A DNA stretch of 64,000 bases from QYOJ01 sp964642545 (GCA_964642545.1 CAZXQU010000001.1:62001-126000); one strand, 5' to 3'. Counted from the stretch's first letter, positions 17,910-27,204 are shown. Made by a program: numbers and translations. The notes: a model not told the origin generated them from the letters alone.

Positions 17910-20423
17910 TTAGTAGTCATACACTTTACATCCCGGGTTCTCAGATTTGAACTTGGCGATCCGCCTGGATGAGATTCTGGTATTGAATATTTTAACTGAT
18001 TTAATGTTCTTCATGTTATTCAGCACATCTATATTGCTGATCTTGGTATTGTAGATCTCGAACACTTCCAGCTTCCTGAGATTCGCCAGATCTTTGAGGT
18101 TTTTGATGGGTGTTCCCGAAAGCTTAAGTACCTCCAGGTTCACCAGGTTTGCGAGGGGACGCAAATCATCTACCTGGGTATTTTCCGCATCAATTTCGAT
18201 CAAGCCGGTGAGGCCCGACAAAGGAGAAAGATCACTGATGGCATTTTTAGAGAATCCGAGTCTCCTGAGCCAAGTCATCCTGGTCAATGGTTCCAGTGTT
18301 GTTACTTTCGTATCGGAAAACCTCAACTCTTCCAGGCGTGAAAGAAATACAACCGGCTGAAGTGTGACAATCGACTGATCATCTTTGACTACCAGACTTT
18401 TAATATTGACAATCTGTTGCAGCTGAAATTTATCGGGATCCTTTTTAAACTGTACCTCTTGGCGAAAAGCCTCCTGCCAAACGCCTGGCAGCGAATTCCA
18501 CCAATTGGTATTTTCATACGTCTGGCTGATAACCAGGCAACCGGGGTTCTTCGACATGAAATCGTTGGCCTCCTTTTTTGTAATCCCTGAATTATCAGCC
18601 AAAATCAGTTCCAACCCGGCTAATCGTGTAAGCGGGGAAATATCGGTAACCTTGGAATTATCCAGATTAAGATATTTCAGTTTTACCAGTGCCGAAAGAG
18701 GTGCTACAGAGGTAACATCCGTCGATTTTGCATTGAGATAGCTGAGATTGAGAAGATCTTTAAGCGGGTCCAGGGTGGTTATAGGAGTCAGAGAGCAATC
18801 CAGCCATCTCAGTCGCGGCAGTTCCATTACAGGAGCCAGGCTTGTTATCTCGGTACGTCCATTGATAATCAGGCTGTCGATGGTCATTAGCCTGTGCAGT
18901 TGCTCACGTGTAGGAGGATTATCCAACTTCCTGTATATAAAGAAAATCTTCTGCCATTCGTTGGGCATCTTACCCCACCACGCTTCAAGTTCTGAGGAGG
19001 CAAAACTGACGACAACATCAGGATGATCGATCATAAACTGTACGGCATTGTCTTTCCTGACCAGGGTTTGATCACAATATATTTTTCGCAATGAAGGAAT
19101 TGAAGCCAGAGGCCCAAGGCTATTCACCTGGGTGTTATTGAAGGTCACCAGCTCCAGTGCATCCAGGTTTTTAAGTGGCTCAAGTGCAGTAACCGGTGTG
19201 TTTGAAAAATCAATGACAAAAAGGTTCTTCAGTCCTGTAAGCGGAGTCAGGTCTTTCACTTTGGTCTGGTTCATCCGAAGCACCTTCAGATTCGTAAGTT
19301 CGGCAAGTGGTTTCAGGTCAGAAATTCCCGTGGAGCTGATATCCAAAACCTCAAGCAATGGAAAGCTTGCAACGATAGAGGGATCCGTGATGGCAGTATT
19401 GCTTATGTTTAACTCCCTGATTTGATTGCAATATTTCAGAGGATCGAGTGTGATCACCTTGGTCCCGGAAATGTTCAGATTTTCCAGCGCATTTAGATTT
19501 CTCAAAGGCATCATGTCGGAGACGAGGGTGTTGGCAAGGTTGAGTGTGGTGAGATGAGAGAGTTTTGAAAGTGGCTCCACATTTGCAATATTGGAATTGC
19601 CTGAAAGGTCAAGTGTTTTACTATCCGCGATCCTCAGAAAAAGTCCGTAAATCCGTGAATCCTTAATAGTGAGAGGGACATCGTCAACCATGGCAACCGT
19701 ATCGTTGTAGTGTTCTATCTGACTCAGCATCAAACCATCATCTACTTTAATATCCTTCCCGAATATATCGTGCCACTCCTGCGAAAGGCCGTTCCACCAA
19801 TTTCTCAGGTCCTCCTTCTCATTCAGTTTCGTAGTGTAAATGCTAACGATCTTGATCTGCTTCTTGTTCTCATCGTAATTGATCTCAATGTAACGAACCA
19901 TATTGGTATTGACCGAATCACCATCGAGGGTTAATCCTTTTAGGGAGCGGTTGGCAGTTGCCTTGAAATAGCTCTGCCCGGCATGGTTACTCATAACACT
20001 CACATCCTGTACCTGATATTCAAACTTCGCCCCTTTGAAAAAGAAGTCCACATCTGTTAGGTATGCCTGAACATCTTTGTAGAGTGGAACAAGTCGTTTG
20101 ACATCCAGATCGTCTTCGATCTGCACTTCACTGTCCCAGAAAAATTTCTTGTAACTTTCGTTGATAATGGTCTCTTTCTCCTTGACCGAATTCTGTTTAT
20201 CGGCCAGGAAGTTCAGCGTGCTCTCCAAAAATTTTACTATCTGGTTGGCCTGCTGTCGGTAGACCTCCATCTCCGCTTCCGGTATGGAAGATGCCTTGGG
20301 CTCGTCGGTAACTTTCGTAGTTTTTCCGGTGCTCTTTTTCTGACCGAATACTGAATTTTGAATCAGGCAAAAACCGAAGGAGAGTATCAGAGCAAAGGAT
20401 AATAGGAAAAATTTACTTTTCAT
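17910..20423 (-). CDS. Large secreted leucine-rich-repeat protein with triple WW-LRR-cap modules
   Basis: I start at 20423 (MKSKFFLLSFALILSFGFC), giving a signal peptide and an 11-nt overlap with the previous gene; 837 residues. Residues ~50-205 form a helical/beta domain that looks NTF2-like (ending KIVSIYTTKLNEKEDLR). Then come three modules, each opened by a Trp-rich motif (NWWNGLSQEWHDIF ~208, AWWGKMPNEWQKIF ~481, NWWNSLPGVWQEAF ~640), followed by internalin-type 22-residue LRRs (pattern LxxLxLxxTxVxDLxPLxxL), and closed by a cap of the form F-x-x-x-N/H-P-x-x-x-V. The last cap (KSENPGCKVYDY) is the C-terminus. There is no T9SS tail or barrel. A role in ligand binding at the envelope is inferred only. 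Confidence 0.85.
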   Translation of the reverse strand: MKSKFFLLSFALILSFGFCLIQNSVFGQKKSTGKTTKVTDEPKASSIPEAEMEVYRQQANQIVKFLESTLNFLADKQNSVKEKETIINESYKKFFWDSEVQIEDDLDVKRLVPLYKDVQAYLTDVDFFFKGAKFEYQVQDVSVMSNHAGQSYFKATANRSLKGLTLDGDSVNTNMVRYIEINYDENKKQIKIVSIYTTKLNEKEDLRNWWNGLSQEWHDIFGKDIKVDDGLMLSQIEHYNDTVAMVDDVPLTIKDSRIYGLFLRIADSKTLDLSGNSNIANVEPLSKLSHLTTLNLANTLVSDMMPLRNLNALENLNISGTKVITLDPLKYCNQIRELNISNTAITDPSIVASFPLLEVLDISSTGISDLKPLAELTNLKVLRMNQTKVKDLTPLTGLKNLFVIDFSNTPVTALEPLKNLDALELVTFNNTQVNSLGPLASIPSLRKIYCDQTLVRKDNAVQFMIDHPDVVVSFASSELEAWWGKMPNEWQKIFFIYRKLDNPPTREQLHRLMTIDSLIINGRTEITSLAPVMELPRLRWLDCSLTPITTLDPLKDLLNLSYLNAKSTDVTSVAPLSALVKLKYLNLDNSKVTDISPLTRLAGLELILADNSGITKKEANDFMSKNPGCLVISQTYENTNWWNSLPGVWQEAFRQEVQFKKDPDKFQLQQIVNIKSLVVKDDQSIVTLQPVVFLSRLEELRFSDTKVTTLEPLTRMTWLRRLGFSKNAISDLSPLSGLTGLIEIDAENTQVDDLRPLANLVNLEVLKLSGTPIKNLKDLANLRKLEVFEIYNTKISNIDVLNNMKNIKSVKIFNTRISSRRIAKFKSENPGCKVYDY

Positions 20424-21243
20424 GTGTATAGTTCCTGATGATTTCTTTTTTCTCCTGGTCATTCACGCGGACCAGATTTGATATCAGCCATCCCGAGTTG
20501 TTCTGGTAGCGGTTAAAATAGGAGACTTCGAAGTACCAGTGGGGGATCTGAAAAAAGTGAAACTTCACATTGTTTGAAGAGACAAACTTCAGGTTTCCAT
20601 CCTTGTACTCTTTCAGGAAGATGGCAAGCTGGTCGGGATAGTAATCTTTTTCGAGGTAGTACCCAATATTGGCCGGATCTGTAAACATTTTGCGCAGAGT
20701 CATAAAATCCAGCTCATGACTCATTGGGTGCAGAAAATTCTCTCCACTAACACTGTCGCCAACATGGTTGAAATATTTCTCAAACGCGCTGCAATGCACA
20801 TTTGAGAGGACCCATTTGTATCCTTGGCGCTCTGCCTCCAGTTTGAAGTAGAGAATCATATGAATTGGCTGACGATTGTATGTGAACTCGGAGCTCACTT
20901 CTGCAAACCAGCTATTGGCATGAAAGTCGAGAAACACCGGATTTTTTTTGCCGTTTACATCCAGGATAAAAACATCTCTGGCATCCTTTGTGATGAGTGG
21001 GCTGGAGAGGTCGAACAGGATATTGAGGTACTTATTGCGCAATTTTACGGAATGGTACTCTCCATCGGTGTCGTAGAGCCGTTTTCCCGTAACATCCTCC
21101 TCTCCGTTGAATCGATGGAAGAATTGGTTGATTTGTTTGGTTTGAGCATAGAGCATCGACTCATCTCCCTGGAAGGTTTGAACCTGTCCGAGAGAAAATA
21201 AGGAACTTATCAGCAGGATCAGTATTAACAGGGAGTTTTTCAT
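20413..21243 (-). CDS. Secreted protein of unknown function (second last of the LRR module)
   Basis: I start at 21243 (MKNSLLILILLISSLFSLGQVQT), which gives a typical signal peptide ending SLG-Q; the longer reading has no signal features. The mature ~255-residue protein is rich in Phe, Tyr and His, begins with a helix around QTKQINQFFHRFNGEED, and continues in alternating strands (YNRQPIHMILYFKLEAE, KWVLSNVHCSAFEKYF, FHFFQIPHWYFEVSYFNR). The end, GWLISNLVRVNDQEKKEII, resembles the last strand of an NTF2-like domain. I know no family for it. It overlaps the LRR gene by 11 nt and follows two further envelope proteins. Confidence 0.7.
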   Translation of the reverse strand: MKNSLLILILLISSLFSLGQVQTFQGDESMLYAQTKQINQFFHRFNGEEDVTGKRLYDTDGEYHSVKLRNKYLNILFDLSSPLITKDARDVFILDVNGKKNPVFLDFHANSWFAEVSSEFTYNRQPIHMILYFKLEAERQGYKWVLSNVHCSAFEKYFNHVGDSVSGENFLHPMSHELDFMTLRKMFTDPANIGYYLEKDYYPDQLAIFLKEYKDGNLKFVSSNNVKFHFFQIPHWYFEVSYFNRYQNNSGWLISNLVRVNDQEKKEIIRNYTHEK

Positions 21244-21264
21244 TTTGTTCAACTTAGGGATATG

Positions 21265-21312
21265 AAAAATGCAGCATGCAGTGTGAGGTTGATCTTCTGC
21301 ATCCTGCATTTT
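21265..21312 (-). other. Intercistronic hairpin
   Basis: An inverted repeat of 16 bp with one mismatch (arms AAAATGCAGGATGCAG and CTGCATGCTGCATTTT on the minus strand, loop ~16 nt) fills most of the gap between the 191- and 300-residue envelope genes. The arms consist of ATGCAG words like the short repeats elsewhere. It may slow or process the mRNA; with no T-run on its minus-strand 3' side it is not a standard terminator. Confidence 0.6.
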
Positions 21313-21326
21313 CATTGGCAGATTAG

Positions 21327-21902
21327 TTACTTCGAGGTTTCTTTAACCCGGATATCTCCCAGCAACACATCCCAGAAGCCAATCATGCGACCACCGATCT
21401 GTGTCTCTTTACGTTTGACATATACTGTGATATCTTTTTTTGTGGTATCCTCGTATACGAGTCCTTTCTCTTTGTCATAACCCTGAAAACGCTGGAAAAC
21501 CGTGATCACCCCAACATAGGTCCCGTCGGGCTGACGCTCCAGATCACTGACATACTGAATCTTATACCATTCGATCACTACCCGATCGTAATTGAGTTGC
21601 ATCAACCGGTCAAAGTACTCACGGATTTTATAATAGTGAACTTCAGGTTTGGCCAGAGATGAAACACCCATTTCACTTCCAGGCATAAAAAGTTCAACAG
21701 CCCGTTCGATCACTCGCTGAGCTTCGGACCAAGGGGTATCTTTATTCCCGATGATACTGACATATTTACTCAAATCCCTGACTTTTTCAAGTGCCAGGCT
21801 ATCGATTGCCTGTTTTCGTTGTGGTGAGAGATCATCATTTCCCTGTGCAAACAGGCCTGCTGATAACACAATCAGGCCAACTATTACCATTGTTCGTTTC
21901 AT
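21327..21902 (-). CDS. Secreted protein of unknown function, NTF2-like character
   Basis: A 191-residue protein with signal peptide MKRTMVIVGLIVLSAGLFAQG. The mature part has two helices (QAIDSLALEKVRDLSKYV, EAQRVIERAVELFM), then a beta-rich half (YDRVVIEWYKIQYVSDLER, GTYVGVITVFQRFQG, KKDITVYVKRKE) and ends GFWDVLLGDIRVKE. This order of helices and sheet is what NTF2-like domains show, so the assignment is plausible but unproven. It starts 5 nt after the lipoprotein gene ends and is followed by a hairpin, then another secreted protein. I cannot name its function. Confidence 0.7.
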   Translation of the reverse strand: MKRTMVIVGLIVLSAGLFAQGNDDLSPQRKQAIDSLALEKVRDLSKYVSIIGNKDTPWSEAQRVIERAVELFMPGSEMGVSSLAKPEVHYYKIREYFDRLMQLNYDRVVIEWYKIQYVSDLERQPDGTYVGVITVFQRFQGYDKEKGLVYEDTTKKDITVYVKRKETQIGGRMIGFWDVLLGDIRVKETSK

Positions 21903-21906
21903 GAAT

Positions 21907-22722
21907 CTACTTTTTAATTAAGTCAAGTTCTTTGATTTTTCCAGCTGTATCCATCTTGTACGAATCCACAGCATTACGGTTCTCCTTCTGATCTTTCAGA
22001 AAGTTCAAGTAATTATTGATGGTTGTTGGTTTATCATAATCCACAATAGATCCTTCGCGGCTGATGATGATCAAAACAGGGATGTCGGGCGCCGAGAAGT
22101 AATTGAGAGCCCCGTCGATCAGGCTGTTTGCCGTACTGGTATTGCCCGACCGGGCGGCATCGGCAATCGACTGAAATGAACTCTCGAGCTTAGTCTTCAG
22201 CGACATTTCCCCTGAAGCCATTGTTCTCATATCAGCAATCTTCTTCTCCAATCGCCCAAGCAACTCGTTGATCTCGTCATCACCAAGATTTTCAGCCTTA
22301 ATTTTATTCATTTCCACTTCCAGCTGATCGGCAGTGAGGTTCTGCTTATTGACCAGCAAGTCGTAAAGTTTGTTTCGGGCAACGGCGACCTTCTGTTCCC
22401 TGATCTTAGCCTGTTCGGCATAGGCTTTCTTGCTCACCTGCTGCGCCTGTAAAATAAGCTGGTTCAGCTCATTGTCTCCAAAGTTTTTATTGATAGCTTC
22501 TGAGATAGCTCTATCCTGTTCTTCAAGGGTCATCGTTGTAGTGCCATCGATAATCCCTCTCATCTGTTTTTTATACATCTCGATCTGAGCCTTTTTTTCC
22601 TTTTTTGTCAGTTTACCAGTCGACTTACAGGAATCAAAGCTCACCGCAACCAGGGCGACGAGGGTGAAGACAACAACCTGCTGCCAGCCAAAGGATTTTA
22701 ATCTGTTTACGATATTTGTCAT
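21907..22722 (-). CDS. Helical lipoprotein of unknown function, first gene of the LRR module
   Basis: 271 residues. The N-terminus has a basic n-region, a hydrophobic stretch (VVFTLVALVAVSF) and a Cys in SFDSCKSTGK that could be a lipobox Cys, although SFDSC is a weak match. Residues ~35-190 are strongly helical and charged with two similar segments (MTLEEQDRAISEAINKNFGDNE and LTADQLEVEMNKIKAENLGDDE), each about 20 residues and followed by a further helix. The C-terminal third holds a small alpha/beta region (DIPVLIIISREGSIVDYDKP). It starts 11 nt after gcvT and 4 nt before the next gene. No family recognised. Confidence 0.7.
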   Translation of the reverse strand: MTNIVNRLKSFGWQQVVVFTLVALVAVSFDSCKSTGKLTKKEKKAQIEMYKKQMRGIIDGTTTMTLEEQDRAISEAINKNFGDNELNQLILQAQQVSKKAYAEQAKIREQKVAVARNKLYDLLVNKQNLTADQLEVEMNKIKAENLGDDEINELLGRLEKKIADMRTMASGEMSLKTKLESSFQSIADAARSGNTSTANSLIDGALNYFSAPDIPVLIIISREGSIVDYDKPTTINNYLNFLKDQKENRNAVDSYKMDTAGKIKELDLIKK

Positions 22723-22733
22723 GATTCAGTTTA

Positions 22734-23822
22734 TTATGATTTGTAAAATGGAAATTTAACCACTTTTGCTTTGAGGGCTTTATCCCTGATTTTTATATAG
22801 ATTTCGCTTCCTTCCTTTGCGAATGCCGGAGGGACATACCCCATACCAATCGCTTTTTTAACGGCGGGACCCATCGTTCCACTGGTTACAGTACCTATGA
22901 CCTCACCTTGATCATCCACAATTTCGTAATCGTGCCGTGGAATTCCCTTGTCGATCATCTCAAAACCAATGAGTTTTCTTGATACGCCATCCCGCTTCTG
23001 AACTAATAACGCATCCTTATTAATAAAATTTTTCTCATCGGTGAATTTTGTGATCCATCCCAATCCTGCTTCGAGGGGTGAAGTGGTATCGTTGATGTCA
23101 TTTCCATAGAGGCAAAAGCCCATCTCAAGTCTCAGAGTGTCTCTGGCAGCAAGACCGATCGGTTTAATCCCGAATTCGGCGCCGGCTTCCATTACTGCCT
23201 TCCAGACATGGGGTCCGTCTTCATTTGCCATGTATATCTCGCAACCTCCCGAACCGGTATAACCCGTAGTGGAGAGGATTACATCTTTCACTCCTGCAAA
23301 CGTCACCTTTTTAAATGTATAATACTCCATGTCGAGGATGGGAGTATCCGTAAGTTTCTGCATCGCTTCCAGGGCTTTGGGCCCCTGAACAGCCAGTTGT
23401 GAGATTTCGTCGGAGGCATTATAGAGAGTTGCCCCCATCTTGTTCTGTTTGTTGCACCATGCCCAGTCTTTGTCAATATTGGAAGCATTGACTACCAGCA
23501 AGTATGTCTCTGCATTGATCCTGTATACCAACAGGTCATCCACGATGCCTCCCTGCTCATTCGGAAAACAGGAGTACTGAACCTTCCCGTCAACAAGCTT
23601 TGATGCGTCGTTAGAGGTTACCCACTGAACAAATTCAAGAGCTTTAGGACCTTTTACCCAGAACTCCCCCATGTGGGAAACATCAAATAAACCAATACCA
23701 TTGCGCACGGTTTCATGCTCGGCATTGATGCCTTCATATTGCACCGGCATATAGAAGCCGGCGAATGGGACCATTTTGGCACCCATTTCTTCGTGAAATT
23801 TTGTAAAAGCAGTATGTTTCAT
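22734..23822 (-). CDS. gcvT: Aminomethyltransferase, glycine cleavage system T protein
   Basis: T protein transfers the methylene group from the aminomethyl-lipoyl arm of H protein to tetrahydrofolate and releases ammonia. The 362-residue sequence has the expected N-terminal part (FHEEMGAKMVPFAGFYMPVQYEG, GLFDVSHMGEF), the folate-binding middle (LLVVNASNIDKDW, GYTGSGGCEIYM, GLAARDTLRLEMGFCLYGNDI) and the C-terminal domain ending KVVKFPFYKS. No other gcv gene is in the window. It is the first gene of the ten-gene minus-strand run, with a -7 box about 40 nt upstream. Confidence 0.96.
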   Translation of the reverse strand: MKHTAFTKFHEEMGAKMVPFAGFYMPVQYEGINAEHETVRNGIGLFDVSHMGEFWVKGPKALEFVQWVTSNDASKLVDGKVQYSCFPNEQGGIVDDLLVYRINAETYLLVVNASNIDKDWAWCNKQNKMGATLYNASDEISQLAVQGPKALEAMQKLTDTPILDMEYYTFKKVTFAGVKDVILSTTGYTGSGGCEIYMANEDGPHVWKAVMEAGAEFGIKPIGLAARDTLRLEMGFCLYGNDINDTTSPLEAGLGWITKFTDEKNFINKDALLVQKRDGVSRKLIGFEMIDKGIPRHDYEIVDDQGEVIGTVTSGTMGPAVKKAIGMGYVPPAFAKEGSEIYIKIRDKALKAKVVKFPFYKS

Positions 23823-23862
23823 GTGTAATAATTAGTTGGAAAAGCGATTCAGGAAATCGGTG

Positions 23863-23870
23863 CAAAATTA
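23863..23870 (-). promoter_or_regulatory. Putative -7 box TAATTTTG for gcvT and its operon
   Basis: TAnnTTTG on the minus strand, 40 nt upstream of the gcvT ATG, in the 104-nt divergent gap. It would drive gcvT and the genes behind it. A -33 partner is not clear. Confidence 0.4.
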
Positions 23871-23912
23871 GAAAAAATTATCAGGTATAATGGCGATGTT
23901 CATATTATATAA

Positions 23913-23920
23913 TAACTTTG
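23913..23920 (+). promoter_or_regulatory. Putative -7 box TAACTTTG for the 4,6-dehydratase gene
   Basis: TAnnTTTG match ending 6 nt before the ATG at 23927. Use of this box would give an almost leaderless mRNA. It faces away from the gcvT box at 23863. Confidence 0.4.
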
Positions 23921-23926
23921 TCGGCC

Positions 23927-25789
23927 ATGATAAACCTGCGACAAAACACGCCCCGGTGGCTGATCTTCCTGATCGACATGTTGATCGTTTTCACTTCTGT
24001 GATTATCGCCTATCTCTTACGATTCAATTTCGATATCCCCCAGATTGAACTGGATCCCCTTCCGCAGATTCTGGCCTATATGATGGCTATCCGGGCTATC
24101 ACTTTTCTGATCGCAAAATCGTATACCGGCATTGTGAGGCATACAAGTACGGCAGATGCGCTGCGAGTGTTAGCTACCCTTCTCGCAGGGAGTATCTGTT
24201 TTGGGTTTACAAACATCGGCACATATCTTTATAACCACACCTTCTTTATCCCATTCTCCATCATTATTATTGACCTGCTGGCAAGTACCTTTGGCATGAT
24301 CACCTTCAGGATGGTGGTAAAACTCGCCTTCCTGGAATTTCAAAACCCGGTTCGGTCAAAAGTCAATGTGATTATATACGGAGCAGGAGAGGGAGGTATT
24401 ACTGCCAGAAGGGTTCTGGCCCGGGATGCAGGAACCAAATACAAAGTACTTGCTTTCGTTGACGATGACCCGGCAAAATCAGGAAAAAAACTTGAAGGGA
24501 TTGACATTATCGGGCCCGAAAAATTGGAGAATTTACTACAGACCAATACGATCGCACATGTGATCCTCTCGGTACAACGATTTGATCCCGACAAACGGGA
24601 CTGGTTGGTCGACCTCTGCCTGAATTATAACACGAAGGTACTCACAGTCCCTCCCATGATTCGATGGATTAACGGAGAGCTGAGCTTTAAACAGATCCGA
24701 AAGATCAATATCGAGGAGTTGCTGGAACGGGATGAGATCAATCTCAATGATGAGATGATCTCACAGGAGACTTCCGGGAAGGTAATCCTGGTAACCGGCG
24801 CATCTGGTTCTATTGGAAGTGAGATTGTTCGCCAGTTGGTCAGATTTCATCCGAAGAAACTGATACTGATCGACCAGGCTGAAACCCCGCTACATTTCCT
24901 TGAACTGGAATGGATGAATAATTTTCCTGAATCGAAAGTTGAGTTCATCCTCGGCGACATCACCAACGAACCAAGGATGAGAGCAGTTTTTGAGTCGGCC
25001 AAACCAGATGTTGTATACCATGCTGCCGCCTACAAGCATGTTCCGATGATGGAGGCCAACCCGGTGGAGGCTATATGGACCAATGTGTTGGGGACGCGTA
25101 TCATCGCTGATCTGGCTGTGGCAAATGGTGCCTCGAGATTTATCATGATATCTACTGATAAAGCAGTAAATCCGACCTCGGTGATGGGGGCCACAAAACG
25201 GATGGCCGAAATTTACATCCAGGCGCTCGACGGGAGTGGTGAAACGAGATTCATCACTACCCGATTCGGTAATGTCCTTGGCTCCAACGGATCAGTGATC
25301 CCTTTATTCAGGAACCAGATAGAAAGTGGAGGTCCTATCACTATTACGCATCCCGAGATCACCCGCTACTTCATGACAATCACCGAAGCGTGTCGCCTGG
25401 TTTTGGAAGCAGGTGCCATGGGGAAAGGAGGTGAAATCTTCCTGTTCGACATGGGTAAATCGGTTAAAATCCTGGATCTGGCAAAAAAGATGATCCAGCT
25501 TTCGGGGCTTACCCTGGGAAAAGATATCCAGATCCGTTACGTAGGGCTTCGTCCGGGCGAAAAACTTTATGAAGAGCTGCTGAACAAAGAGGAGAACACG
25601 TTGCCTACCCATCATAAGCGAATCCTGATTGCCAAGGTCAGGGCATATGATCTGGAGGAGGTCAAGCGTCATAATGCTGAATTAATCGCAATGACAACTA
25701 CACACACCGACATGGATCTTGTCAGGAAGCTGAAGGAGATAATCCCGGAATACTTAAGCCAGAATTCAGTGTATGAGGAGTTGGATTAA
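23927..25789 (+). CDS. Membrane nucleotide-sugar 4,6-dehydratase (PglF/WbpM/FlaA1 type)
   Basis: 620 residues, started at ATG 23927. Residues ~10-130 hold four membrane segments (WLIFLIDMLIVFTSVIIAYLL is the first). A CoA-binding-like Rossmann region follows (INVIIYGAGEGGITARRVL type). The catalytic SDR domain (~290-560) has VTGASGSIGSEIVRQL for NAD, HAAAYKHVPMMEANP, and STDKAVNPTSVMGATKRM, in which Met replaces the usual active-site Tyr, as in inverting UDP-GlcNAc 4,6-dehydratases. It makes the keto sugar used for surface glycans or protein O-glycans. Its stop codon overlaps the last bases of the convergent decarboxylase gene by 4 nt. Confidence 0.92.
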   Translation: MINLRQNTPRWLIFLIDMLIVFTSVIIAYLLRFNFDIPQIELDPLPQILAYMMAIRAITFLIAKSYTGIVRHTSTADALRVLATLLAGSICFGFTNIGTYLYNHTFFIPFSIIIIDLLASTFGMITFRMVVKLAFLEFQNPVRSKVNVIIYGAGEGGITARRVLARDAGTKYKVLAFVDDDPAKSGKKLEGIDIIGPEKLENLLQTNTIAHVILSVQRFDPDKRDWLVDLCLNYNTKVLTVPPMIRWINGELSFKQIRKINIEELLERDEINLNDEMISQETSGKVILVTGASGSIGSEIVRQLVRFHPKKLILIDQAETPLHFLELEWMNNFPESKVEFILGDITNEPRMRAVFESAKPDVVYHAAAYKHVPMMEANPVEAIWTNVLGTRIIADLAVANGASRFIMISTDKAVNPTSVMGATKRMAEIYIQALDGSGETRFITTRFGNVLGSNGSVIPLFRNQIESGGPITITHPEITRYFMTITEACRLVLEAGAMGKGGEIFLFDMGKSVKILDLAKKMIQLSGLTLGKDIQIRYVGLRPGEKLYEELLNKEENTLPTHHKRILIAKVRAYDLEEVKRHNAELIAMTTTHTDMDLVRKLKEIIPEYLSQNSVYEELD

Positions 25790-27204
25790 TACTCCTCAAT
25801 CCTTTCCAGCAACTTCTCCAGATGTTCAGCCGTAGTAAACGGGTTCATCAGTGTGGTGCGCAGGTAAATGACACCCCGTAAAGTGGTTTGGACGATATAA
25901 AACTCCCCCTCTTCCAGGATTTGTTTCCGTATCAGCGAATTCTTCCTGTTTTGCTCTTCCAATGAGAGTGATGAATCATTGAGCCTGAAACAGACAATGT
26001 TGGACTGCGGTTCCATCGCCAGTTCAAACCTGTTTCTCCTCTTTATCAGATTGGCAAACTCCCGGGCAAGATCATATAATACCGTCACATTTTCGCCAAG
26101 GACCTCAACACCGTGAACTTTTACAAGGGTAAAGAACTTCAGACTCATCATCAACTTAGTACATTCAAACGTCCGTTGGCCATAATTATACCACTCGGGA
26201 TCTACATCTTTTTGCCACAGGTACTGTGCATCCTGCTGAAATGTATGATAGGATTGGTCGGCATGTTTATACAACAACGCTGTGGTGAGTGCCGGAGTCA
26301 TCAACATCTTGTGGCAATCGATCACTACAGAGTCGGCCAAATGAATCCCATTCACCAGGTACTTGTATTTTTCTGTAAAAATTACGGGTCCGCCATGGGC
26401 GCCATCCACATGAAACCAGATGTTCTTGTTGGCTGCAAATGCTGCAATGGCTTCCAGATTGTCATAGGAACCTGTGGCAGTGGTGCAGGAGCTTCCAACA
26501 ACTGCAAATACCTCTTTTCCCTCTGATTTTGCTTTTTGCCATGAATCCTCCAAAAGATCCACCTTCATCTGAAAATCAGTATTGGTCTCAACAAGGATAA
26601 TTCCATCAGAACCAAGACCCATGATCCGGGCGGCCCTGTCCACACAGTAATGGGCTTCAGCCGAAACCATGATGGACAATTGTTTCCCGTCATTTCCATT
26701 CGCCCAGATATTCCTCCCCGAAACCGCCTTCCTTGCAGAAAGCAGAGCCGTGAGGTTGGCAAGGGTCCCACCAGAAGTAAAGAAACCATCTCCGTTCTTC
26801 CCAAATCCGAGGGCATGTGTAAATACCTGAACGGCCAGTTTCTCCATCGCCGTAGTTACACTCCCCATCTCATACCCTACCATACCATTATTTACAACAC
26901 CGGCCAGGAAAGCAGCCAGGGCAGTTACCGGAGCCGTAGGTGTTAACTGGTGCCCCATATATTTTGGATGAAGCAAATGGATGGATCGGGCGATGATATC
27001 ATGAAAGAATGGCGTCAGGTCATCTCCCTCAATGGTGTAGTTTTTCCAGAATTCCACCTGTTGGTCAGGTTCAACCCAATCCAGAACCGGCATATCCTGT
27101 CCGGTTTTTGCCTGCTCCATATAATCAGCGAGCAGATCGACCAGTCGATGTCCGTTTTTCCTGAAACTCTCTGTATTAAAAACGTCTGAAATCGTTGATG
27201 CCAT
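25786..27204 (-). CDS. Group II PLP-dependent decarboxylase
   Basis: A 472-residue aspartate-aminotransferase-fold enzyme of the group II decarboxylase family (glutamate, aromatic amino acid, 2,4-diaminobutyrate decarboxylases). It shows SGGTLANLTALLSAR (PLP phosphate contact), the stacking His in SAEAHYCVDRAARIMGLG, VDGAHGGP and the Schiff-base Lys in DCHKMLMTP. Substrate cannot be fixed from the sequence; the overall character (long N-terminal LHPKYMGHQLTPTAP) fits the L-2,4-diaminobutyrate/tyrosine-like group. It is convergent with the dehydratase and shares 4 nt with it. A -7 box lies upstream. Confidence 0.88.
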   Translation of the reverse strand: MASTISDVFNTESFRKNGHRLVDLLADYMEQAKTGQDMPVLDWVEPDQQVEFWKNYTIEGDDLTPFFHDIIARSIHLLHPKYMGHQLTPTAPVTALAAFLAGVVNNGMVGYEMGSVTTAMEKLAVQVFTHALGFGKNGDGFFTSGGTLANLTALLSARKAVSGRNIWANGNDGKQLSIMVSAEAHYCVDRAARIMGLGSDGIILVETNTDFQMKVDLLEDSWQKAKSEGKEVFAVVGSSCTTATGSYDNLEAIAAFAANKNIWFHVDGAHGGPVIFTEKYKYLVNGIHLADSVVIDCHKMLMTPALTTALLYKHADQSYHTFQQDAQYLWQKDVDPEWYNYGQRTFECTKLMMSLKFFTLVKVHGVEVLGENVTVLYDLAREFANLIKRRNRFELAMEPQSNIVCFRLNDSSLSLEEQNRKNSLIRKQILEEGEFYIVQTTLRGVIYLRTTLMNPFTTAEHLEKLLERIEEY

